Shown: positions 1-5,008 of the stretch, piece by piece
Position numbering within the stretch: position 1 is the stretch's first letter
Layout of the letters: every line of letters begins with the position of its first letter
From: a virus
DNA: 24,334 bases
Strand: one strand, 5' to 3'
Virus record (IMG/VR): IMGVR_UViG_3300044729_000874
Location: 1-24,334 of that record
Notes under the pieces: generated by a model
What the model saw: the letters and a program-made list of their open reading frames with translations, nothing else
Databases searched by the model: none
What the model was told of the DNA's origin: nothing
Translations under genes and position numbers: made by a program

Positions 1-1015
1 CCCAATCATCGACCGAACCAGTCGATTCAAACCTGCTGTATGCGTCTTTGACCTTTGCTTTGGCGTTAGAACCAGACTTAGCCGAACCAGATCCAACTGG
101 GGAAGCGGGTGGTGACACCTTCAACTTGTTCCCAGCTCCAGCTTGGATGGCCTTAGCTTTCTTTCCAAAGATAGACCTTGCCGCATGAGCAAGAATGTAT
201 TCAATTTGCATCCCAATTTCTGGAATCTCGCGTTTCACCCTGGAAACTAGGGGGTCTTCGACTAGCACCTTGTAGTTCTTTCCGATCTCAGACTCTTCGT
301 CTTGGATCTCTGGAACTTCTTTCCGTGCTGCCTCGGAGTACTGCTTGGACATCTCACCGAACTGGGCAACTTTGATCAACTGCTGCTGTTGGGCTGGAAT
401 GTACTTGGTCAGTGCCTCTTTAGCGTTCCTGTTGGCCTTGCGGATTTGACGCTTGGTGAACTCTTTATCGCCAACGGTGATGATGTCATCTGGGCCGTAG
501 TCTTCGTGTTCATCCAAGATCTCGTCAGTTGACTCTAGGGTCTTCGTCATTTCGTCGTAGAACTCTTTGAGGTTCTCGAAACTATCCAATTTACGGATTG
601 CCTCTGGAATCTCGTTCTCTTCGACTTGACGAGTCATCTGCGGTTGAGCCGCGAGCTTCTCCTCTAAGGTTCGCTTTTGGGCGGTGAGTTCGCCAATCCG
701 TTGAAGGAGGCGACTCTTACCTTTTTTGGCAAGCTCTTGGATCTGCTCCGGCGAGAGATTCAACAGGTCTATGTCTGACTGCTCCTCGGTTTCCTCTGGT
801 TCCTCCTCGGATTCTTCCTCGGTTTCCTCCACCTCTTCCTCGTCATTTTGACTGGCAGGTTCGGTTTCTTCGGTTTCCTCGGCATCCTGGGGTTCCTCTT
901 CGGTTTCCTCTGGTGCAGTTGCTTCCCCAATTCTCCGAGCGATAAGCTCCTCGAATGAGATATTGTCCACCGATTCTTCAGCCTCGGCGTTAGCTTGATT
1001 GGTATTGTTAGTCAT
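1..1015 (-). CDS. Scaffold-like acidic phage protein, 3' end cut by the window edge
   Basis: The reading frame is open from an ATG at 1015-1013 to the left edge, 338 codons, with an in-frame TAA five codons upstream fixing the start. Residues about 31-80 are very rich in Glu with EETEE-type runs; about 88-125 look like a coiled coil (LLQRIGELTAQKRTLEEKL); the visible C-terminus is basic and Ser/Gly/Ala-rich and ends in SVDDW. An acidic N-terminus, a central helix and a basic tail, in a gene that follows the portal in transcription order, fit a capsid scaffolding protein that binds the major capsid protein during head assembly. The capsid gene would then lie beyond the left edge. The upstream bases (gcgcacaaa) show no Shine-Dalgarno sequence. 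Role is inferred from composition and position, not from a family signature. Confidence 0.7.
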   Translation of the reverse strand, partial: MTNNTNQANAEAEESVDNISFEELIARRIGEATAPEETEEEPQDAEETEETEPASQNDEEEVEETEEESEEEPEETEEQSDIDLLNLSPEQIQELAKKGKSRLLQRIGELTAQKRTLEEKLAAQPQMTRQVEENEIPEAIRKLDSFENLKEFYDEMTKTLESTDEILDEHEDYGPDDIITVGDKEFTKRQIRKANRNAKEALTKYIPAQQQQLIKVAQFGEMSKQYSEAARKEVPEIQDEESEIGKNYKVLVEDPLVSRVKREIPEIGMQIEYILAHAARSIFGKKAKAIQAGAGNKLKVSPPASPVGSGSAKSGSNAKAKVKDAYSRFESTGSVDDW

Positions 1016-1055
1016 TTTGTGCGCTGGTTAACGCCCTGCGGCGGCGATGAGCGAA

Positions 1056-1204
1056 GTCAAGCATTTAATCCTTACTAAGTCAAGTAGTTTGGTAAGGTAT
1101 TAGACTTGACGCATTATGTCAGAAATAATGTGTAGCTTTTCTGACAAAACCGTGACAAATACTGGGTACTTTTTGTCACAAGATTTGACGCAAAAACATG
1201 CGTC
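1056..1204. repeat. Cluster of TGAC/GTCA half-sites and short palindromes
   Basis: The 4-mer TGAC or its complement GTCA occurs at 1056, 1079, 1107, 1118, 1142, 1153, 1175 and 1186. Several copies form inverted repeats: GTCAAGT/ACTTGAC (1079-1085 and 1104-1110), CATTAT/ATAATG (1112-1117 and 1125-1130), GTGACAAA/TTTGTCAC (1152-1159 and 1172-1179) and GACGCA/TGCGTC (1187-1192 and 1199-1204). Three pairs are exactly 11 bp apart. This looks like an operator array upstream of the scaffold gene. The protein that would bind it is unknown. Confidence 0.55.
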
Positions 1205-1247
1205 TTTTCCCGTCTAGCATGCGTCTTTCGGCTCAAGCATGCGTCTT
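1197..1247. repeat. Three direct repeats of CATGCGTCTT
   Basis: The 10-mer CATGCGTCTT begins at 1197, 1218 and 1238, so the copies are 21 and 20 bp apart, about two helical turns. The first copy also forms the right arm of the GACGCA/TGCGTC hairpin at 1187-1204. On the minus strand, the direction of the late operon, the repeat reads AAGACGCATG. Even spacing in non-coding DNA suggests binding sites. Confidence 0.6.
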
Positions 1248-1266
1248 AGGGGTTGGTCTAACCCTT

Positions 1267-1283
1267 GATCACAGATTGTGATC
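1267..1283. repeat. Palindrome GATCACA-GAT-TGTGATC
   Basis: Two perfect 7-bp arms are separated by 3 bp. There is no following T-run on either strand, so it is not an intrinsic terminator. It lies about 15 bp before the possible promoter at 1298-1325 and could be its operator. Confidence 0.5.
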
Positions 1284-1297
1284 TTAAAGATTTCCTA

Positions 1298-1325
1298 TTG
1301 ACTGGGGATAAGAATGTGGTATTTT
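1298..1325 (+). promoter_or_regulatory. Possible sigma70-like promoter for a short plus-strand RNA
   Basis: TTGACT (1298-1303), a 16-bp spacer and TATTTT (1320-1325) give a moderate sigma70-type match with a predicted start near 1332. Its interest comes from the terminator 60 bp further on, which would define an RNA of about 105 nt. The -10 match is only 4 of 6, so it is uncertain. Confidence 0.35.
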
Positions 1326-1331
1326 AGCGTT

Positions 1332-1440
1332 GACGACGAAGTAGGATTCACGTCACTATTCACCCCTCCGGCGCGTAGAGCAATGGATCTAGGGCTGGCA
1401 CGAGTTTTCCTACTTCGACTCGTGCTAGCCCTTTGTTTTT
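1332..1440 (+). ncRNA. Candidate small RNA with a loop-complementary 5' segment
   Basis: The segment lies between a promoter-like sequence and a strong intrinsic terminator and has no credible reading frame. CGAAGTAGGA at 1337-1346 is exactly complementary to TCCTACTTCG at 1408-1417, and that second segment fills 10 of the 12 loop bases of the terminator hairpin. The RNA could therefore form a pseudoknot, or the 5' segment could compete with terminator folding. It is antisense in direction to the surrounding late genes. The start and the existence of the transcript are inferred. Confidence 0.4.
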
Positions 1441-1615
1441 CAAGGTGCTAGTTCCTAGTGGAACGAGACAGCCATTAGGACGGGCAAAGGGGTATGAGAA
1501 TACTTCACTACCATTAGGCTCGCGGCTGGCCCTGATTCCAACCTATCATCCAGCGTCCGTTATAGGCTTTAATCCGAAGCGGGGGGAAGAGCGCACAACC
1601 GAATTGGGTCTCTAG
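1379..1615 (+). pseudogene. Possible remnant of a uracil-DNA glycosylase gene
   Basis: A plus-strand open frame (from 1379, with a TTG at 1433 as the only early start-like codon) encodes KVLVPSG followed about 28 residues later by LIPTYHPASVI (PTYHP at 1538-1552). The order 'VLVxxG ... PTYHPA' is what one sees in the C-terminal half of family-4/5-like uracil-DNA glycosylases, where the HP motif lies near the uracil-flipping loop. The N-terminal glycosylase motifs are absent, a stop lies at 1376-1378 and the terminator hairpin overlaps the frame's start, so any such gene is broken. The motif match could also be chance. No ribosome site is visible. Confidence 0.3.
1392..1440 (+). terminator. 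Strong plus-strand intrinsic terminator
   Basis: A 14-bp stem (1392-1405 with 1418-1431, one G.T pair, arms beginning GGGCTGGCACGAG) has a 12-nt loop and is followed at once by TTTGTTTTT. On the minus strand it is not followed by T residues, so it points to plus-strand transcription, against the late genes. Confidence 0.75.
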
Positions 1616-1750
1616 AGATAGGGGTTCCACATGGTAGACCACGAATCATAGGGTTTGTTAACACGGCCCTAAGAGGTTGGTATGTCTTTTTCCTCTCGGA
1701 GGGAAGTTTGATCGAGCGTAAGCGAGGTGACTGTCTTAATTAAATGTCAC

Positions 1751-1827
1751 AAGTGTAAGTTAAGTGTAAGTCAACTTAACCGTTAGTAATACTAAGTACC
1801 ATGTTTAAGTACCATGTAGCATGGTAC
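1751..1827. repeat. Stacked direct and inverted repeats
   Basis: AAGTGTAAGT occurs twice (1751-1760 and 1762-1771). GTTAAGT (1759-1765) is inverted as ACTTAAC (1774-1780). GTACCATG occurs at 1796-1803 and 1809-1816 and is inverted as CATGGTAC at 1820-1827, giving a perfect 8-bp hairpin with a TAG loop. This block lies directly beyond the late-operon terminator. Its function is unknown. Confidence 0.55.
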
Positions 1828-1867
1828 AAAAGAAAACACCCTCGGCAGGGTTTTAATCTACCGAGGG
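1826..1867 (-). terminator. Minus-strand intrinsic terminator after the portal gene block
   Basis: On the minus strand the arms CCCTCGGTAG and CTGCCGAGGG (1858-1867 and 1839-1848 in plus coordinates) form a 10-bp stem with one G.T pair, followed by TGTTTTCTTTTG. It lies 93 bp beyond the stop of the 63-aa gene. If efficient, it separates scaffold and capsid expression from the upstream portal and tail genes, so the scaffold gene would need its own promoter or partial read-through. Confidence 0.75.
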
Positions 1868-1959
1868 CGCAAACTATGAAACGATGATAAACGAAACAAA
1901 ACACCTACCGAAGCAGGTTCGAGAAATGCTTAGACTATTCTAGCGGGTTTGTCAAGCAG

Positions 1960-2151
1960 TCAGTATATTCCGCCCATTGCAACGCGATTAGCCGATGACA
2001 TTGTTCCACGAGCCTTATTCTGTGATACAGCTGGTCGGTAAAACATGCTTGTAGGCATTGCTTTTGCGGCTTGGGCTTTTATGGCATTCATGCCGCCCAT
2101 TGATTGGATTTTGCTTAAGACTGCCTTATTAAGGCCTTGGCGATTCATCAT
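1960..2151 (-). CDS. Small basic protein of unknown function (63 aa)
   Basis: The protein is Met-, Ala- and Lys-rich (IQSMGGMNAIKAQAAKAM in the first half) with no transmembrane segment and no family I recognise. It starts with two Met codons; either ATG could be used. The upstream bases are AT-rich (gaaaataattatt) with no Shine-Dalgarno sequence, like most minus-strand genes here. It is the last gene before the minus-strand terminator and lies 24 bp after its neighbour, which supports it being real. Its place after the portal gene suggests a head-related accessory protein, but nothing in the sequence shows that directly. Confidence 0.6.
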   Translation of the reverse strand: MMNRQGLNKAVLSKIQSMGGMNAIKAQAAKAMPTSMFYRPAVSQNKARGTMSSANRVAMGGIY

Positions 2152-2175
2152 AATAATTATTTTCTATATTGATTG

Positions 2176-2379
2176 TTAGGATAACACGGAGAGTAGTTCA
2201 TCCAGCGTAGAGATGCTTCCTGCGAGCTTCATCACATCATTCGATGACTCTGCTTGGCGAAAATCACCAAAGAACTTCTCACGCTCATCGTGGATAAACT
2301 GGAGGATAGCGGTATATTCCTCGCGGTCACGGAGGGCTTCTACTGCTACTTGGATGCTTGGTTTCGGTATTGGTGTCAT
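2176..2379 (-). CDS. Conserved-looking small phage protein (67 aa)
   Basis: I place the start at the ATG at 2379 (MTPIPKPSIQVAVEALRD). A longer frame from 2451 would add 24 residues, but that stretch (KWGRSSDSKSASELTGRQ) is encoded by a strongly structured segment ending in GCCA that is better explained as an RNA element. The 67-aa form is acidic and helical, with a Glu/Asp/Arg-rich middle (EEYTAILQFIHDEREKFFGD) and a tail rich in Leu and Ser. It resembles the small unknown proteins often found between portal and scaffold in podovirus-like genomes. No function can be assigned. If the 2451 start is right, the protein has 91 aa. Confidence 0.65.
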   Translation of the reverse strand: MTPIPKPSIQVAVEALRDREEYTAILQFIHDEREKFFGDFRQAESSNDVMKLAGSISTLDELLSVLS

Positions 2380-2392
2380 AGTGGTGTTAGAT

Positions 2393-2464
2393 TGGCGGCC
2401 CGTTAACTCGGAAGCGGATTTGGAATCCGATGACCGTCCCCATTTGATCATAGCTCGACGGGCC
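2393..2464 (-). ncRNA. tRNA-Trp-like 72-nt fold without a T arm, encoded CCA end
   Basis: Read on the minus strand, GGCCCGT (2464-2458) pairs perfectly with ACGGGCC (2403-2397) as a 7-bp acceptor-like stem, followed by G and CCA. Inside, ATGATC and GGTCAT form a 6-bp stem (one G.T) with a 10-nt loop containing GGGG. Next to it CGGA/TCCG closes a 7-nt loop TTCCAAA, with T at the position before CCA and A after it, as in a Trp anticodon loop. G is also the usual bacterial tRNA-Trp discriminator base. The T arm is replaced by 11 nt, and the spacer before the first arm is 6 nt instead of 2. It is therefore not a canonical tRNA. It fills most of the 124-bp spacer after the portal gene. Confidence 0.25.
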
Positions 2465-2503
2465 TAGCGAGCATAGCCATGGGAATTGACCTTGTTAGGA
2501 TAG

Positions 2504-4573
2504 TTATCCTTGTTGCATTTGTTGGGTCATTACCCCGCCCATTTGAGCGGGAGCTGTGCCGATGCGACCAATCTCAGCGTTCTGCATTTGTTGAAGCTGG
2601 AATTGGTATTGCTCCATGTATTTTTGAAGCCTTGCACCGAATGCCTCATCCTGCTGTGCGCGAGCTGCCACATCGGGCTGCTGAACATAGGCTTGGATCA
2701 TCTGCATTGCCATCTGTGCGCCATTAGGCTGGGCAGGAACCTCGATGCCAGCAAAGATCTTAGCAAGGTCGTCTGTGACATTCTTGGCAACCTTCTGCTG
2801 CGCCTCCTCAGCTGGTTGGAGGACATAGTCAGCAAAGATCGGATTGATGCTAGATGCCGTGAATTCAAGCAACTTATTCACATCCATGATGCCGTTGCGG
2901 TCGAGCTGCACCAAAGACACCATGTTTTTAAGCTGCGTCTCGGCAGTCTCTGGATCGTTGCTTTGTGAGTCAAAGTTCACCACGATGCTGAAGTTCTCAT
3001 CAGCCGAACCCTTGGTCATCACCTGTGGGTTAGGGTTGCCAGTAACTTGGAAGAACACCTCGTCTGGCCCCATGCGCTGATACAACTTCCACGCCATGTT
3101 CAGCACATCGCGGACATGATCCAAGAACTTAGACACCACGAATTGCTGGCGGGAGGCAGAGATTGGGTTAGACATATCCAGACCAACGGCACGATCTGCC
3201 TGTGCGGTCATGGATACTTCAACCTCAACAGAACCATTGTCGGCTGGAGGCGGTGGCCCCCATTGGATCTCACCAAGGCGACGATACGGAACCCTTACTC
3301 CTGGCCCCCAATCAGAGGGCGGACGACCAGCAGGGTGCAACAATGGAGGGAGAGTAGCCAGAGAAGCACGATCAATACGAGAATCACGCTCGGTCTTGAT
3401 TTGCATTTGCGCTCCACGGAGGATGTCCGAAAAGGTCTGGGTTTCGTACATGCGCTTCTGGTCGTTCGATAGGCGCGTAACCACAAAGGGGTAGTCGTCA
3501 TAGCCGTTAAGAAGTTCGTGTTTGGCGAAGCCTTCGGTAGTTGGGTGGAAGACTGTACAGTAGATTCCCTCAGAACCATCCTCCTCGTCGATCAAACGCT
3601 GGTAGCCATACACCACCATAACAAGGTCGTTGTCGTCCGTGATGGGAAGGCGGTCGATTGTCTTGAGCTTCTCGCCGTCTAGGTACATGCTATCTTTGCC
3701 ACGGAGACGCTCGATAGCATTCTCAACCCAGTCGGCATCCCAGCCTTCGGTGGCTACCTTCTTCTCAAGCTCCTGCGCGGTCATGAATGTACGCCAGAAA
3801 ACATACGGAGCGCGTTGAGGATCGGTCACATACGATGGGAAAAGCACCTCGCCATCAGGGGCGCATGAGTAAACTACTGGGCAATCTACCGATGTACGAG
3901 GAATTGAAACTTCAGCCAGACCTTTCTTGCGAAGATCCATAATGGCTTTCTTGGCGCGTTTGTCAGACAAGTCGGGGAAGGCAGTCTGCAACATGCCAAA
4001 TACCATCTCGTCATCAGCACCACTAACAATAAGTTCCGCTAGATCGGGGGAGACTTGTGCGATTTCCTCGATGGATACCTGTTGTAAATATGTCCTTTTT
4101 TCACGCTTCCATCCGACATATGACACCATCAACCCCTTCTCTAGCAGATAATTAGCACCCAATTCCATCTGTTGACGGAAATTCGGGATGTATGTGGAGC
4201 GCATCCACTTAAGGAATCCAGACACCATTGAGGCCCGTGGCATGGATGCCATTGAAGTTGGGAATGCCTTAATGTGGGAACGCTGCAATGCTTGGTCTAG
4301 AATGGCCACAAATGCGTCGATACGCTCTCCCACAACATTGACCTCAATATCACTCGCTCCCTGCCAAGGGAAGGCATTTGCGCCCTGTTTGCGGAGGTCG
4401 TCAGACTTGCCTTCCCAAAGGTTTCGGCGGTCATCATACGAGCGCAAGCAAGCCTCGAAATACTCATCCAAGTCGATAAGGCACTTGTCGTAGGCATCAG
4501 CCAACGCCATGACATTTGGGCCGTCCTCGGCGTAGATCATCGACTCTTCTTGCTCTTCTGTTGGTGCGCTCAT
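2504..4573 (-). CDS. Portal protein (689 aa)
   Basis: The portal forms the dodecameric ring at one capsid vertex through which the terminase pumps DNA and to which the tail attaches. The call rests on length (P22 portal is 725 aa), the signature region near residues 64-90 (NAFPWQGASDIEV then VNVVGERIDAFVAIL), an aromatic-rich central region and a C-terminal part rich in Gln, Ala and Met (about 605-689), typical of the barrel or crown region of P22-like portals. It follows the large terminase after only two small genes. The ATG overlaps the stop of the AT-hook gene by 4 bp (ATGA), so translation is probably coupled; no Shine-Dalgarno is visible. It ends in QQMQQG just before the tRNA-like spacer. 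Confidence 0.9.
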   Translation of the reverse strand: MSAPTEEQEESMIYAEDGPNVMALADAYDKCLIDLDEYFEACLRSYDDRRNLWEGKSDDLRKQGANAFPWQGASDIEVNVVGERIDAFVAILDQALQRSHIKAFPTSMASMPRASMVSGFLKWMRSTYIPNFRQQMELGANYLLEKGLMVSYVGWKREKRTYLQQVSIEEIAQVSPDLAELIVSGADDEMVFGMLQTAFPDLSDKRAKKAIMDLRKKGLAEVSIPRTSVDCPVVYSCAPDGEVLFPSYVTDPQRAPYVFWRTFMTAQELEKKVATEGWDADWVENAIERLRGKDSMYLDGEKLKTIDRLPITDDNDLVMVVYGYQRLIDEEDGSEGIYCTVFHPTTEGFAKHELLNGYDDYPFVVTRLSNDQKRMYETQTFSDILRGAQMQIKTERDSRIDRASLATLPPLLHPAGRPPSDWGPGVRVPYRRLGEIQWGPPPPADNGSVEVEVSMTAQADRAVGLDMSNPISASRQQFVVSKFLDHVRDVLNMAWKLYQRMGPDEVFFQVTGNPNPQVMTKGSADENFSIVVNFDSQSNDPETAETQLKNMVSLVQLDRNGIMDVNKLLEFTASSINPIFADYVLQPAEEAQQKVAKNVTDDLAKIFAGIEVPAQPNGAQMAMQMIQAYVQQPDVAARAQQDEAFGARLQKYMEQYQFQLQQMQNAEIGRIGTAPAQMGGVMTQQMQQG

Positions 4574-4857
4574 GATGGCATGTATTCGTAGAACTGCTCG
4601 CCTACTTCGGGGCGTATCATAACAACTTTTATAGGTTTGCCAACTAGTTTGTGCGATACCCTAGGTGGAGCCTTAACTGGGACTGCCTCACCATCCATGC
4701 GAACCATCACCCAATTCGGGTTTGGACATGTTCTAATTACTAGATAGTCACCCTCATAGGTGGTATTATCTTGAGATCCCACGGAGGGATCAAGGGTTTC
4801 TGGCTTAGCTTTAGGAGGTCTGCCCCGTTTAGCGGCTGGTTTCGTTGTCGTCTTCAT
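4570..4857 (-). CDS. AT-hook-containing small protein (95 aa)
   Basis: I choose the ATG at 4857 (MKTTTKPAAKRGRPPKAK). A frame from 4887 would add ten residues, but that ATG lies deep in the overlapping 59-aa gene. KRGRPPK at residues 10-16 is a classic AT-hook core, which binds the minor groove of AT-rich DNA. The rest (about 30-95) looks like a compact beta-rich domain (GDYLVIRTCPNPNWVMVRMDGEAVPVK). Its place between large terminase and portal, with 29 bp overlap upstream and ATGA overlap downstream, suggests a packaging-linked or virion DNA-binding role. That role is inference; the AT hook is seen directly. Confidence 0.7.
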   Translation of the reverse strand: MKTTTKPAAKRGRPPKAKPETLDPSVGSQDNTTYEGDYLVIRTCPNPNWVMVRMDGEAVPVKAPPRVSHKLVGKPIKVVMIRPEVGEQFYEYMPS

Positions 4858-5008
4858 AATTAAGTGATGATTGGATAGTGATTTCAATAGCTTTCATTGC
4901 AAGTACGCCAATGACGGACGCATAACTCAAATCAAATTCTTGGGTGAATCGGTCGATAGCTGAATCAAGAGTGTTACTGAATGCTCGGGTTTGTTCTAGG
5001 TTATCCAT
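4829..5008 (-). CDS. Small protein overlapping the large-terminase stop (59 aa)
   Basis: The ATG at 5008-5006 shares its A with the TAA stop of the large terminase (TAATG), and AGGAGG lies 6 bp upstream, one of the best Shine-Dalgarno sequences on this strand. The product begins MDNLEQTRAFSNTLDSAIDR, continues through a hydrophobic helix (YASVIGVLAMKAIEIT, about residues 29-44) and ends in an acidic tail (YEDDNETSR). A soluble N-terminal helix, an apolar helix and a charged tail are common in small phage proteins next to terminase genes. I do not recognise a named family. It overlaps the AT-hook gene by 29 bp in another frame. Confidence 0.75.
   Translation of the reverse strand: MDNLEQTRAFSNTLDSAIDRFTQEFDLSYASVIGVLAMKAIEITIQSSLNYEDDNETSR

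Larger units (their letters stand above)
1016..1959. other. 945-bp non-coding gap inside the late operon
   Basis: No convincing complete gene is present on either strand. Reading from the left it holds TGAC half-sites in inverted pairs (1056-1189), three CATGCGTCTT direct repeats (1197-1247), a GATCACA palindrome (1267-1283), a possible plus-strand promoter and a terminated short RNA (1298-1440), a possible decayed uracil-DNA glycosylase fragment (1379-1615), GTGAC/GTCAC arms around TTAATTAA (1727-1750), AAGTGTAAGT and GTACCATG repeats (1751-1827), and a minus-strand terminator (1826-1867). The rest of the late operon has almost no spacer, so a gap of this size between portal and scaffold suggests a control region, an RNA locus or a site of past insertion. 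Confidence 0.8.

Noticed and set aside
1197-1247. CRISPR-like array
   Set aside because: Repeats are only 10 bp with about 10-bp spacers, three copies, and no cas genes are present.
1573-1740. Plus-strand frame (RIIGFVNTALRGWYVFFL) after the glycosylase-like fragment
   Set aside because: No start codon of quality, no recognised motif, short; not evidence for continuation of the glycosylase.
2380-2451. N-terminal 24-residue extension of the small protein at 2176-2379
   Set aside because: It overlaps the tRNA-like stems, and the ATG at 2379 gives a compact protein; kept only as an alternative start.
2393-2464. Canonical tRNA gene
   Set aside because: No TTCRA T loop and no T stem; arm spacings differ from the standard cloverleaf, so only a tRNA-like element is claimed.
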